From: Anthonomus grandis grandis
Taxonomy: Eukaryota; Arthropoda; Insecta; Coleoptera; Curculionidae
Assembly: GCF_022605725.1 (NCBI RefSeq)
Contig: NC_065551.1
Coordinates: 30,070,001 to 30,134,000, forward strand
Direction: 5' to 3'
Length of the DNA: 64,000 bases
Of this stretch, positions 35,201 through 41,799 are shown one piece after another. A program made the translations under genes and the position numbers. Below the pieces are notes generated by a model. The model was not told the DNA's origin and searched no databases. It was given only the letters and a program-made list of their open reading frames with translations. Position 1 is the stretch's first letter; every line of letters starts with the position of its first letter.

Positions 35201-37410
35201 GCAATTGAATAGTATTCTTTTAGTTCTGTTATCATTTTGCAACAAAAAGTCATTTTGCAATAAAAAAGTGACTTTAGGTATTGGTGACTTAGGTTTTATT
35301 ATAAATAAAACATATACAATAATCAATAATCTATCTATCATTCTTCTAAATCATATGTAAGAAGCTACATTTTGTCTTCTTCAGATTCGGACCTCTCATT
35401 TGAAGGAATGTCCAATATAGCTGAGCTAGATGCAATCACTTTATTATCATTTGCGCGAGTTTTCTGCTTTGATTTATTTCCATGCTTAAGAGTATTATAA
35501 AAAGCATGGTTTCGAGGTGGTATATCCATTAAAGACTAACTTTTTCCATTTTTCTAAAGTAATACTTAAAGATTACTTTTTATGGCAAAATTAGTATAAT
35601 ATATACATTTTAATAAGGGTACTAAGGGTTTCCAGTTTAAATATGGCTCTAGTTATCTGAACAATTAACAATCTAAACATTTATAACCAGTTTAGTAACT
35701 ATTTTAAACGCTATGTGTGAACGATTGCCAAAACATTCCTAACTTCGGGCATGTTCGCCAGTGCCATCTATGAACTTAAAGAGATAAGCTCCTATACAAA
35801 TTTCCCCAGGAATTTTGCAATTGGGGATTAAAAAAACTGTATTTTAGATAGACATGGAAGAGATGGTACTATTTATTTATGTGTTCACCATTTTGTAAGT
35901 AAAAAGTAAATATTTAAATTGTTAATATTAAAAATATCTTATTCTAACATTGACATGTTACAAGGCAAATTAGGATCTTGCCACGTTCTTGCTAATTCCT
36001 AGCTTTCGGAACTATCTAAAAAGAATTAGTGACTCAAATTCTATTCAAACGAATAATGCCGGCTTTCCAATAAAATCCTGGATTTCGTTTTGATTATCAA
36101 CTAAAAGGATAAATAAGCCCTAATTACGAAAAAAAAATCTTAGAAACTTTTAGCAGCGACTAAAAAAGTGCTACACGAGTAAATAAACAATAATAACACG
36201 CGAGAAGCGATTTGTACAACGTGTATTAAGTATACAAATCGCTTCTCGCATTTCATTATTTAGTAGTAGATAATAGATAGTAGTAGTATGTTACTTTTGC
36301 AAGTTACACTAAACATTAAAAATAGGAAATACTCGTAAGAAGTATTCTAAAATATTTTTTTATATGTCAAAAAATAATTTTTGTTTGTTTCCGTTTAACA
36401 ATTTAAACGTAAAAATATACCAAAAAATAGCAAGTTCCAATATTATCAGCATCATATCTTTTGCTCATGCAACACAGCAAGTTTATTTTGCTATGATCCA
36501 GATGTGTTTGTACTTTACTAAATAGAAAATACAGAAAAAACAAACAAACCTTTTCACTTGTCAATGATTCTTTTTTCACCGACTACATTTTTTAGGCGTT
36601 CATTCTCCAAAAGATTTTACAAATTAAAAATATTACTACTAAATTACTTCTCTGGTATATATGTATATGTTATATTTTTTTTAATTTCCAGCCTCGCCTC
36701 AATTATCTCGAATTATCAACGCCATCAAAAATCGTTTAGGACCAGTTAGAAACCAACGGAGGCAAGCAATAAATAAAATAGAACTCAACGCACTTAAATC
36801 TAAAATTCAGGCGCTTGGGTACATAACCAAATACTTTGACAGCGCCAAAGATTCTCTCGGCAATAATAAGATCACAATCCACTATATGGAAGTACTTTTT
36901 GGTGTTTTACAACGTTCAGAAGATTATATAACCAACCAGGAGGTTGAAGATTTACAATTAGAAATCAATTGCTTTCACCGAATTGTACAGTTTGAGAAAA
37001 TTAAAGCATCACCCCAGTTTCGTTTTGCTAAAGGGCTTACTAGCGTAACTCAACTAACTAACGCGGTTGTTTCATATTTATTTACGGATAGACGGTATAA
37101 TGATATCGTGGATAAAACTGTTAAAGAACTTTTGAAATCTTTATCCAAAAAAGTAGAATGTGCAGTGACAATTAGCGATCAGGAAAAAATGGAAATAGTT
37201 AAAGCCATCGGTCTAACTAAAGGACATTGGTATAAATGTCCGAATGGACATCCTTATGCTATAGGAGAGTGTGGTGGCGCTATGCAAGTATCAAAATGTT
37301 TTTGCGGAGCGAAGATCGGTGGTTCCGATCACCATCTTCTACCTACGAACAGTTTGGCTACAGAAATGGATGGAGCAACGCATAGTGCCTGGCCTGGTGG
37401 GCTCTATTAG
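2..37410 (+). CDS. ZNFX1: NFX1-type zinc finger-containing protein 1 (ZNFX1) homologue, 5' partial
   Basis: Superfamily-1 RNA helicase of the UPF1-like group fused to NFX1-type zinc fingers. Family members act in RNA-based silencing and inheritance (nematode ZNFX-1) and in antiviral RNA sensing (mammals). Exons read by eye with splice sites: 2-280, 437-879, 1908-2262, 3073-3409, 3773-3987, 4094-4339, 5827-6120, 6637-6779, 7129-7279, 7363-7528, 15487-15645, 15741-16001, 17288-17457, 21058-21305, 25434-25746, 28314-28583, 29346-29580, 31723-32074, 34116-34352, 34413-34594, 36692-37410 (stop TAG 37408-37410). They sum to 5,775 nt, exactly 1,925 codons including the stop, with every junction in phase. 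The first exon is open at the window edge, so the true start is upstream. Human ZNFX1 is about 1,918 aa, so this protein is at least as long. All introns look GT-AG except 2263-3072, which is GC-AG. The acceptor of exon 6 could instead be 4057 (12 extra codons, same frame). Confidence 0.95.
1242..1279. repeat. 19-bp unit repeated twice in tandem
   Basis: The unit cagactcatcacagcttac occurs at 1242-1260 and again at 1261-1279 with no spacer. It sits just beyond the 3' end of the antisense LINE coding fragment (1285-1845). Short tandem 3'-terminal units are common in CR1/RTE-like non-LTR elements, so this may be the element's own tail. Confidence 0.7.
1285..1845 (-). mobile_element. LINE (non-LTR retrotransposon) 3' coding fragment in ZNFX1 intron 2
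   Basis: The minus strand reads ...FKLQKIQNSCARYVRC and, after frame breaks, APSLYNKISENLKT and FKKKLKYLI. These are the conserved C-terminal segments of Jockey/CR1-like reverse transcriptase ORFs, after the polymerase domain. Only the 3' end survives and it is interrupted by stops and frame changes, as expected for an old 5'-truncated copy. Clade assignment is uncertain. Confidence 0.7.
2263..3072 (+). other. ZNFX1 intron 3, GC-AG type
   Basis: The donor reads CAG|GCGAGT and the acceptor TTTTTTATAG|ATT. No GT donor nearby would keep the reading frame and the family sequence ...DQDIQ|IDFETDYLMVES. Apart from the splice sites I see no gene or recognisable repeat in these 810 bases. Confidence 0.75.
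3073..17457 (+). CDS. ZNFX1: ZNFX1 exons 4-13: superfamily-1 helicase core
   Basis: Exon 4 has the motif MVESTVYFEPYYQAL, the Q-motif-like LNDSQLEAF and Walker A GPPGTGKT (3379-3402). Exon 5 has motif Ia (ILVICYTNHALDQFLEGLL). Exons 6-8 are the variable 1B/1C insert, with an acidic stretch in exon 7 and PPDRWHLYFYWL in exon 8. Exon 9 has the motif VGMTTTGAARLQ. Exon 10 has Walker B as VIVEEAAEVLEAH plus motif III GDHLQLKP; the EEAA form (Glu in place of Asp) is usual in this family. Exon 11 has LFERMV and the motif IV-like LNVQHRMRPEI. Exon 12 has the beta-strand VTILAAYLGQ and VLDNYQG; exon 13 has motif V EESDIILLSLVRS and motif VI VCVALSRARDGFYIMGN. All nucleotide-binding residues are present, so an active helicase is expected. 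Exons 10 and 11 are separated by an 8-kb transposon-filled intron. Confidence 0.93.
4340..5826 (+). other. ZNFX1 intron 6, mostly unassigned
   Basis: Near 4565 is acaaggtgttccataaataa, which resembles the terminal sequence of mariner-like non-coding repeats seen elsewhere in the window, but I cannot find a matching partner end. A 109-codon antisense ORF at 5200-5529 has no motif I recognise and may be chance. Nothing else can be named. Confidence 0.4.
7529..8903 (+). other. ZNFX1 intron 10, left part: no identifiable gene
   Basis: AT-rich sequence without a recognisable ORF, apart from a GC-richer patch at about 8630-8860 that is open in several frames on both strands but has no known motif. 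An 11-bp inverted repeat (8549-8559 with 8570-8580) could form a small hairpin. Confidence 0.4.
8904..9815. mobile_element. Composite of two mariner/IS630-type transposase fragments in opposite orientation
   Basis: A terminal-looking tacagggtgattcggg begins at 8904. On the minus strand, about 9220-9040 reads FCEWIPQNRD, then NYILFSDEAYFTRNG and NRHNEH, the block around the first catalytic Asp of an IS630/Tc1/mariner transposase. On the plus strand, about 9610-9770 reads WIGRGGPLLWPARGPDLNPMDF and IWGYLKSIVYDSP, the block after the second catalytic Asp. The halves face opposite ways, so either an internal inversion occurred or two related elements lie side by side. Neither half is intact. Confidence 0.75.
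9840..10117 (-). repeat. Dispersed repeat, copy A (internally deleted, antisense)
   Basis: Reading the minus strand, this begins tacaaggtgtccca and ends aatacctaagattatt. It matches, piece by piece, the element at 26041-26529 on the plus strand. Shared blocks include the tract around gtttttggtagagggcg, the block aaaacctaaaagtgcgatta and the terminal block aggattgcattg/aggattgaattg. It has no coding capacity and looks like a non-autonomous element of a mariner-type family. Confidence 0.75.
10118..12786 (+). other. ZNFX1 intron 10, middle part: unassigned, with one spaced inverted repeat
   Basis: No protein family recognised. The 28-bp segment at 10150-10177 is repeated in inverted orientation at 12066-12093 with 26 of 28 bases matching, which might mark the ends of an unknown roughly 1.9-kb insertion. 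The stretch 11800-11960 is noticeably GC-richer than its surroundings, without coding signal. Confidence 0.4.
12787..13282 (+). repeat. Interspersed repeat, interrupted by a mariner-type insertion
   Basis: It begins ctagctgaatgcccgcggcg and ends in a tract with gtttgggctctgcgatgatg, tagged by cagtcagtcag and a ttttatata tail. This layout is widely seen in insect interspersed repeats, but I cannot assign the class with certainty. The tail appears to resume at 14868 (tatagattgaatatg) after the inserted 13283-14867 element. Confidence 0.5.
13283..14867 (-). mobile_element. IS630/Tc1/mariner-type transposon with long identical inverted repeats
   Basis: The inner inverted repeats 13287-13376 and 14766-14855 are identical over 90 bp. 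The extreme right end reads, inward, tacagtgtgacccatttg; the left end reads tacacatttg, which is the same sequence with 8 bases missing. TA dinucleotides at 13281-13282 and 14868-14869 fit the usual TA target duplication. A second, imperfect inverted block lies further in (about 13420-13475 versus 14625-14685, shared core ccactggattcgg). The minus strand carries the transposase remnant listed separately. Near-identical repeats argue for recent insertion relative to most neighbours. Confidence 0.9.
13490..14478 (-). pseudogene. Transposase of the 13283-14867 element, frameshifted
   Basis: It starts MENLNLREKIEIVRLVGGN at 14478 with an N-terminal helix-turn-helix (VSLSTVQRVNKIF; SIRRCLQKNNIKAFKP). 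The frame shifts near 14041, where a cagacaggaagacaggga tract looks duplicated. The next frame has DEILSDEATFTTNG (first catalytic Asp) and NPEFINAR-like and KIYVWCGILSDKIIGPFFFNG blocks. Near 13735 a 4-base tandem duplication (agat agat) shifts frame at the second catalytic Asp, and the last part reads CWIGRNSPFVEWPPRSPDLTPLDF. At least two frame breaks mean no functional protein. Confidence 0.85.
16171..17148 (-). mobile_element. Degenerate mariner-type element in ZNFX1 intron 12
   Basis: The minus strand reads SLMVWCGIENGYLIAPYFFEANVDQS, then QDVAPHFAVAVRQLLYENYAGRLNEEV, then WPANSPDMTSPDFHLWGLFKK. These are, in order, the DDE-core strand, the second-Asp block and the post-Asp PDLTPLDF-like block of IS630/mariner transposases, separated by stops and shifts. 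The ends tacaggttggg (16171) and actctgtatata (about 17137-17148) are weakly inverted. Not functional. Confidence 0.75.
17830..17955 (+). mobile_element. Mariner-type transposase C-terminal scrap
   Basis: The plus strand reads GPCQWPASSPNLTLLDFYLWR followed by KQMVKENLYLK, the WPARSPDLTPLDFFLWG block of IS630/mariner transposases. No upstream catalytic blocks or terminal repeats are visible. Confidence 0.65.
18695..20420 (-). pseudogene. DUF7869-like DDE-type transposon gene, two exons, disabled
   Basis: Antisense in ZNFX1 intron 13. The first exon fragment (about 20420-20292) has YLRNQVKYGRTHGKQYQNYKG and ends GKPCS; a 55-bp intron (20237-20291, GTAAAC...TTGTAG on the minus strand) joins it to CPMKFFIKVDKDTRKCVF. 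Downstream come VDVCNICEDLDLKIKNP, AISFDFMQNLQLPEFPTQD, YHEGIASKGPNEV, LFCDNCPGQNKNQCMV and FPIRGHSFLPCDRAFGTIKR. The D.CPGQNKN and GHSFLPCDR-FG motifs mark the family often called DUF7869, seen in many insects and probably an RNase H-fold transposase; the family name is from memory. Lesions: in-frame TAG after HYSNKE (about 19810), a 7-bp tandem duplication (agctact twice, about 19715-19730), and a frameshift near 18895; the C-terminal frame ends at 18695. Confidence 0.75.
21058..34352 (+). CDS. ZNFX1: ZNFX1 exons 14-19: NFX1-type zinc-finger array
   Basis: Exon 14 opens with IWPKVNEVLKSQSAIG, the usual helicase-to-finger linker, then EGGCDELC and CGHVCKRLCH. Exons 15-19 hold about 15 repeated Cys/His clusters of the form CGH.C...C (for example EPCGHACERKCH, LPCGHPCRSKC, LPCGHKCTEPC, SPCGHN, CNHECPIPCRESC, LKCNHPCVGFCGDPC). 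This matches the NFX1-type finger array known from ZNFX1/NFX1, thought to bind nucleic acid or act as ubiquitin-ligase-like modules. Exon 18 contains a tandem duplication of a roughly 22-24-residue unit around RCKHTKCKKLCG and RCKHQQCTKRCG. Exon 19 ends in an acidic stretch (TEDEEDAIF) followed by YLNDCKHTLE, a conserved cysteine pair typical of this part of ZNFX1. Confidence 0.92.
22424..22453. repeat. Short perfect hairpin
   Basis: cgatagtga (22424-22432) and tcactatcg (22445-22453) are perfectly inverted around a 12-base A/T spacer. No associated gene is recognised. Confidence 0.5.
22590..23760 (+). mobile_element. LINE reverse-transcriptase fragment (Jockey/CR1-like) in ZNFX1 intron 14
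   Basis: Several frames on the plus strand give EQHGFISGRPTVLNLVILEEFI, VDVVYTDSSKAFDHVN, then LFYADDLKI (catalytic YADD, about 22962-22990), NGRSLNREKCKVMRF, CNKALKLLGFVK, RCLRFVAFKLKIPSVD and the C-terminal LFKIVNKMIVSP. Order and spacing fit a reverse transcriptase from the palm through the thumb to the C-terminus. Frame changes and stops make it non-functional. The start is 5'-truncated. Confidence 0.8.
24355..24533 (-). other. Candidate antisense exon of unknown protein
   Basis: The minus strand is open for 59 codons from a strong acceptor (ctatttcttgttcag, AG at 24534-24535) to a donor (aatag|gtatag, GT at 24353-24354). It encodes FYNRLDEEDNAAVILKDCLS, then RQELQVLDKALKRDVIQISH and NVVLVKWKNETDSPWLKENR. 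The amino-acid make-up is well mixed and charged, unlike the Phe/Leu/Lys-rich chance ORFs around it. I do not recognise the family. It could be an exon of a nested gene, a captured host exon carried by a transposon, or a relic. Confidence 0.45.
24851..25066. mobile_element. Small non-autonomous element (MITE-like)
   Basis: It begins tacagggtgttacattt and ends aaatggataccctgta, so the outer bases are inverted (tacagggt / accctgta) over a 216-bp body without coding capacity. This matches the TACAGGGTG-type ends of mariner-like families found elsewhere in the window. Confidence 0.6.
26041..26529 (+). repeat. Dispersed repeat, copy B (longer copy)
   Basis: It starts tacagggtgtccagaaagta and ends gaatacctaagattatt. 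The middle shares the tract tttttggtagagggcgctcg and the block aaaacctaaaagtgcgatta's complement with copy A at 9840-10117, in the opposite orientation. Length is 489 bp, against 278 in copy A. No ORF of note; likely a non-autonomous relative of a mariner-type transposon. Confidence 0.75.
26530..28313 (+). other. ZNFX1 intron 15, right part: nothing identified
   Basis: AT-rich sequence with short ORFs only. The antisense 72-codon ORF at 27846-28064 shows no family I can name. Confidence 0.4.
28887..29043 (+). repeat. Repeat family D, copy 1 (carries the palindromic insert)
   Basis: The blocks aaacgct, ctaacttc, gccatctat, gataagtacc and tatgcaaattt occur here in the same order as in 35705-35804 (aaacgct, ctaacttc, gccatctat, gataagctcc, tatacaaattt). 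The copies are diverged but clearly related and in the same orientation. Copy 1 is interrupted by the 42-bp palindrome at 28982-29023. Confidence 0.7.
28982..29023. mobile_element. 42-bp perfect palindromic insert with 8-bp flanking direct repeat
   Basis: The left arm cacagatgtaaatagctccg (28982-29001) and the right arm (29004-29023) are perfectly complementary in inverted order around a TG loop. The sequence taagtacc stands immediately before (28974-28981) and immediately after (29024-29031). The related repeat copy at 35785-35792 has a single taagctcc at the same place, so it represents the site without the insert. An 8-bp target duplication is typical of hAT and P superfamily transposons, but no transposase or longer internal sequence is present. 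Confidence 0.8.
31030..31510 (-). mobile_element. LINE 3' coding fragment (Jockey/CR1-like), antisense in ZNFX1 intron 17
   Basis: The minus strand reads KLSTYQF-like and CSLKIKVAETVKYLGITLDSQL, then in another frame RTAYHAIFESIMQYGIIAWGSS and ALEVLQNRCIKIILNK. These are the thumb and connection segments after the reverse-transcriptase palm. A poly-A tract and a frame change separate the two parts. The fragment is 5'-truncated and dead. Confidence 0.75.
32132..32580. mobile_element. Inverted-repeat element (MITE-like) with about 140-bp arms
   Basis: The left arm 32132-32270 and right arm 32441-32580 are inverted copies with scattered mismatches. Both begin tataggtatttgcaagc and include ggtcttatttcaccaga, a ggtttcgcgattac / tgtttcgcgattac block and tcaggtcgaggact. 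The 170-bp centre has no ORF. The sequence attaataattttat occurs at 32121-32134 and again at 32619-32632, which could be a longer flanking duplication or coincidence. Confidence 0.8.
32870..33075 (-). pseudogene. Transposase C-terminal zinc-finger remnant (pogo/Tigger-like)
   Basis: The minus strand reads NDDACLYCNKLFSNSKTKDK and, after a frame change, CNNWSDEACSINDVD and FICDI. The pattern CLYC...S.S....W..C..C..W.HEAC......ICD.C is the cysteine-rich tail found on many insect pogo-type and related transposases. Some cysteines are lost and the frame is broken. The assignment rests on this motif only. Confidence 0.45.
33150..33852 (-). mobile_element. Mariner/IS630-type transposase remnant in ZNFX1 intron 18
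   Basis: The minus strand reads DPFFFEETLNEERYLGFLQF, then NEIWFQQDEAPTHFAIAIRQ FLDATFPNR in one frame, and IGRRVPIEWPPESPDITPLDFF in a shifted frame. QQDEAPTHF carries the second catalytic Asp. The N-terminal DNA-binding half is only weakly recognisable. The right edge ggcaccttgtatgg resembles the acaaggtg-type ends of related elements. Stops and a frameshift around 33425 disable it. Confidence 0.8.
34413..37410 (+). CDS. ZNFX1: ZNFX1 exons 20-21: C-terminal helical region and RZ-type zinc finger
   Basis: Exon 20 (34413-34594) begins KTSIRSTERYSHYVKQAL, the family signature after the finger array. Exon 21 (36692-37410) encodes a helical region and then the RZ-type finger GHWYKCPNGHPYAIGECGG...CFCG at about residues 1863-1889 of the window numbering (37222-37302). 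Its Cys1868, His1872, Cys1887 and Cys1889 are the expected metal ligands. The protein ends ...HSAWPGGLY at TAG 37408-37410, close to the normal family C-terminus. The intron between these exons (34595-36691) contains repeats. I find no canonical AATAAA close behind the stop. Confidence 0.93.
35385..35580 (-). mobile_element. Possible transposon ORF C-terminal fragment
   Basis: The minus strand reads SLMDIPPRNHAFYNTLKHGN, then KSKQKTRANDNKVIASSSA and ends SNERSESEEDKM at a stop (about 35386). An IPP..H.(Y/F)...L motif near a protein end is reminiscent of the tail of insect DDE-transposon ORFs such as the DUF7869 type. The match is short and uncertain. Confidence 0.35.
35705..35804 (+). repeat. 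Repeat family D, copy 2 (empty-site copy)
   Basis: Related to 28887-29043 in the same orientation, but lacking the 42-bp palindrome. It reads gagataagctcctatacaaa where copy 1 has the insert between duplicated taagtacc units. Confidence 0.65.
36200..36249. repeat. Perfect 17-bp inverted repeat (hairpin)
   Basis: gcgagaagcgatttgta (36200-36216) is perfectly inverted at 36233-36249 around a 16-base spacer. It lies in the last ZNFX1 intron, 440 bases before exon 21. I see no clear flanking duplication. Confidence 0.65.
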
Positions 37411-38898
37411 GAACAACAAAGAAAGTATATTTATTATATAATTTTATTGGACCCAAACTAAGTTTGAAATTTTTCTTTATCTTTTAGTACTCAAGCATAA
37501 ATGGTAATAATTATTATAAATGCCTCTTAATTTTTAATTAATTGTATCTATTAGATGTTTTGTTTAAAATATAAATTACAAGGGACTAAGTGCTATATTA
37601 TTTACGAAATGAAATTACGACTAAGTCTAGATACCAAATATACCGGCTGTCCCAGTAAGAAATGCTCTCGGGTAAGTATTAGTTTGCGAAACAAATTGTC
37701 ATCAAAGAGGAAAATTTGCTGGAAATTATTTTTAATTTCTTAGAACGGTCTCTGCGCTAATAACAAAATGGGGCTTTTAGAAACCTTTTTGCGTTGATAG
37801 GAGGTATTCTAAATAATTACCTTATAATCTAATATTAGTGAAAAGAAAGTAGAGGTTAGGTTTTTACCGCTAATTATTGACGTTTATCGAATTTTCAAAA
37901 ATATCCAATGCCTACTTTTCAGAAAATCAATAGCTACTTTAATGTAACGTACATTTAAATGTCACAATGGTAAAATATCATTAAGTAAAAGGAAATAATC
38001 CTTACAGCGCCTAAGTTCCGTTTTCCCTCAGAGAAAAATCATTTTTCTGATAATTAACATGAATTTAGTACAAATAAAATGCTAAAATCTATGGGCTACA
38101 AAAATTTATGTTTTGTGAATTAATTTTAACTCGTCCAACCTTTTACCAACAACTAAAGGAAATAATTTTTAATTTTGCTCTGAAGTTCATCTTGTTAATA
38201 CTTGATTAAGTTGCAAGTCGCATTTATTTTACTTTTTTTTATTATTCGCAACCTTTCATTTTTTAACATTCTATACAGAGTGTCGCCGTTCAACTGTTTA
38301 CAAACGCTACAGTATATACAGGAAGCATGGAGAGGTAGTTTGAGATAGAACGTCGATGGTCGGAAGTCCGTCGTTTCCAAAATACAGGGTGTACAAGATT
38401 TAAAAAAAATACATCTGTATTAAAAACGCCTTTAGCCATTTTAATGAAATTTTTAGGATTTAAATGATAGGTGCTAAGTGCACTTTTGGAGCGATTGTAT
38501 GTGATTTGACTTGTCCAGGGACAGATTTGCAGCACGCGTGTTAATTTTTTTTTAAGTATTCTATTAATTTTCAACAAAAAAGGACCCTTAAATATTTGTG
38601 TTCCGAGGCACCGTTTTCGTACAAAAAAATAAAATCTGTAAAAGGCTGCTTTACTTTTATTCTCCAAAATTCTTTGTTTCAGCCAGTTTTTCATTGGGAT
38701 ATAAAAAATAATTTGTTTATGTTATTTTTTGTAACAATAAATTTAACCAAAGTGATAATATAAACAATACAGTTGAGTGACAGTAATGAACCAAAAGTCA
38801 CATTTATTATTATCACTACAATTTAGTAGTAATTAACCGTCTAACTGTTTAAAAAGAAAACGTCAAAACCGAAATGAATCGCTTTGGATTAGACGAGT
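37411..38898 (+). other. Intergenic spacer behind ZNFX1
   Basis: Presumably contains the ZNFX1 3' UTR and poly(A) site, but no AATAAA close to the stop is visible. Transposon-end-like pieces occur at 37640 (ataccggctgtcccag) and 38383 (atacagggtgtacaag), with no matching partner found. The antisense ORF at 38290-38694 is not recognised. Confidence 0.4.
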
Positions 38899-39502
38899 TT
38901 GCAGATAATGTTTTGTATGGTTGTGGCAAAAACACTGTCTATTGAGATCACAAAGCCGCAATCTTCATCCATTGAAACTTCAAAAGGTAACTACGAGTGG
39001 AACAATCAAAACCTCCATGTTAAGCACATCAGAGTGTATCAGCAGAAGTTTAACATTAAGGTTTGGGCAGGTATTGTAGGCGACCACTTAATTGGGCTAT
39101 ACGTTAATGGAACAAGTATCCCTCCAGTTGCGAAGAGAATTCTGGTTCTAGCACGATGGCTGTCCACGATTTGTCTTTCCTAGACCAAACCTATAACAAC
39201 AGATGGATTGGTAGAGGTATGGTCCAGTTCATTGGCCAGCAAGATCGCCTGATTTGACACCTCTAGACTTTTTTGTTAGGGGCGCCATGGAACAGCTCAT
39301 AGACGCAACTCCTGTGCCCACCAGACAGGGCCTAGTTGCTGAAGTTGTGGTGGCTGCAGAATTTCTCAGAAACAATTCAGGCGGTTTTGCTCGCATGCGG
39401 GCATCTTGGGCCAACAAGTGCAGAAATTCAGAAAGTAGAAAATTTAATTTAGGTATGTACTGCATTGAACAAAACCAAAACCGAAGTTTTTTGCGATTTT
39501 AA
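38899..39502 (+). mobile_element. Mariner/IS630-type transposase remnant in the spacer
   Basis: The plus strand reads NIKVWAGIVGDHLIGLYVNGT, then WIGRG, then in the next frame WPARSPDLTPLDFFVRGAME and PTRQGLVAEVVVAAEFLRNN ending about 39502. The order matches the C-terminal two-thirds of an IS630-like transposase, with stops and frameshifts between. Best preserved is the last 80 codons. Confidence 0.8.
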
Positions 39503-40784
39503 GACCCGGAATAACTCAAAAAAAAAAGTTGGTAGTTAATATTTTCATTTAATTTTGAAATTTTCTGATCATCGTATGTATTTTTTATCAGCTATTAAAG
39601 TCCTGATACAAGTCTCATTTTATTATGTAATAAAATAAATGCATTTAATTTATGATAAGATCTAAATTATGCGTGAGTATATCGGTATCAGTTTACTATA
39701 TATTATTCGCACAAATTTTCGCCATGGGTGGTACCAAAGGAAGTTCTCAACAAACAGTTATGTACTTGTTCGAGATATAATTTTTTCATGGTATGGTACG
39801 ATGCACCTTCGAAGCATCCGACCATAAACACTCCTATAATGATTTAAATCTAAATTTTTGGTCTAATAAATACTTCACTGTTTTCTTTCCGGTCGTAGGC
39901 GAGCTGGTAATTAAGAAAGGTACCGTCTTAATAATGACATTCATTTGCTTTAATTGAAAGCGCCTGTTAACCTTTTTTTTTTAATTTTGTTTTGCTGGTT
40001 AATATTGCTGATCAGATTAATAATAAGCAACCCTTTAATACACCTATTAAAAACGTTAACCGTCCAATAAAAGACCATTGCATTAAGCTTAAACGCAAGT
40101 AGTGAATAACTAAACCTATATTAAATAAAATTTAAAAACTACGTGGTCACGTCCTGTGTTGCAGTAAAAGTTAATTTTTCGGAGCATCCTGGGCGTGAGC
40201 ACATTATGACATATCTTAACATTCCATTAAAATCAGTACAATACCTCTCTACTAAAGTATGTCAATAAAGTACTAAAGTATGTCAAGGAAAGCCGAAATT
40301 TGCAGTGCAATAAGTACAATAACTGATAGAGTCTAAACCTTCCGGTGCCAGGACCTCGTCATACAATTTAAGGCCACGATAACTGCGTATAAGTACGCAG
40401 TTAAATAAAGCCCCCAGACTATAGTGCTAATACTATAAGGGCTTCGTGACCCATAAAGGTCGGCATTAGTAAACGAGATCATCTGCTACTGATTTTCCTA
40501 TTCTAGGTTGTCATTGGGAGTCAGCATTGTTTCCATGAAAATATCTGCACAATATCAGTATGTACACTTAACGATTTCATTCACATGTAGACTATGGATT
40601 TAGGTGGTTTTACAAACACCAGATCTAGCTCACCATTAACACTAATCACTTACTAATTTCTATGGAAAAATGAAGATCAGATAGCAAAGCTGCCATCTTA
40701 TCACTATGAGTGAAGTTGGTACATAGTGAAGCTTAGTTAACCAGTTTAGCAGAAATGTTAGAGAATACTTGACTAATATTTACG

Positions 40785-41023
40785 CTAATAGGTTGATTGG
40801 TTGTCGAGGGCCTATCGAGTGGCCAGCCAGCTCGCCCGATCTTACACCTCGGGACTTTTTTTTATAGGGCTAATTGAACCAAAAAGTCTACGTCACCCAG
40901 CTAGAATCTATCTTCGATCTATGTCAAAGAATAATTGATGCATGTCGCAATATTGATGTTGAGTCCAATAGATTACTTTACTGTCTTGAAGTTAATGGTG
41001 CACATTTTCAACATCTTTTGTAG
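40785..41023 (+). mobile_element. Mariner-type transposase C-terminal fragment
   Basis: The plus strand reads RLIGCRGPIEWPASSPDLTP RDFF, one stop, then NQKVYVTQLESIFDLCQRII and ACRNIDVESNRLLYCLEVNG AHFQHLL ending at TAG about 41023. This is the final block of an IS630/mariner transposase through to its natural C-terminus. Confidence 0.75.
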
Positions 41024-41299
41024 TGAAACAGTTACATTTCTGTATTACGACCTAAAGTTTAATTATTTTAAATGGAAATAAAAATGCGAAAAATAAGATT
41101 TTGAAAGGCTGCCATTTCACTACGGGTACATGTAATGACTTCATATTCTAGGACCATAAATCATGTATCGCAGGAGCCTTTTTCTATTTCATTTAATTTT
41201 TCACCATTTTGAAGTTTTGCGAGCTAAAAGTAATATTTAGGTTGCTAATGATGTGTTTCAAATTTTGATATAAACACATTCAAAAGGAGTAGTATATTC

Positions 41300-41735
41300 A
41301 AAGAGAAGTAAAAGTCGCCTGGAGAAGATGGACATTCCATCAACTATAAACCTGCCACATGTTTCTCTGAGATCACTTGTGAATACAATTAATTGCTCAC
41401 AGACATCAGGTAAAGTTTCCAATTAAAGAATGGGAAAGGAAGTCAGTCAAGATAATGCCCATCTATAAAGATGGACCATTACTTTTCTGTCAACCGTATC
41501 AAGAAATATTGAAAAGCATGTGAAAGTAGTTTTGCGCCTTTTGAGATAACATGCTCTCAATTCTTTGTTGCGATTTTTTTTTTGATCTGTCAAAGGCATG
41601 CGACAGTGTCCAGTTACGCGACTTACTGGAGTCAGCTACGAGATTTTGCCTCGGAAGCTTCAGTGCTATTGATCCTGGTTTTACTTTTATTTGCTCGAAA
41701 GTGTCTCTTTCTAGTCAATAAATTTCTTGAGTAAG
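41300..41735 (+). mobile_element. LINE reverse-transcriptase fragment
   Basis: The plus strand gives KSPGEDGHSINYKPA, IMPIYKDG and, further on, FFDLSKACDSVQLRDLLES, which correspond to the SPG.DG, IPI.K.G and DLSKAFD.V motifs of non-LTR reverse transcriptases. The spacing is shorter than in an intact enzyme, so internal deletions are likely. Confidence 0.65.
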
Positions 41736-41799
41736 TATAATTGCACTAAGCTTCTGATATTCTTTATGGATTTCGTCCTGAAGTTTTCTTTCCTTACGA

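Noticed and set aside
37411..37700. ZNFX1 polyadenylation signal
   Set aside because: No AATAAA or ATTAAA with a convincing downstream element near the stop codon; variants such as TATAAA are too common here to call.
38290..38694. 134-codon antisense ORF
   Set aside because: Lies beside a transposon end (atacagggtgtacaag) and has no protein motif; probably non-coding transposon sequence.
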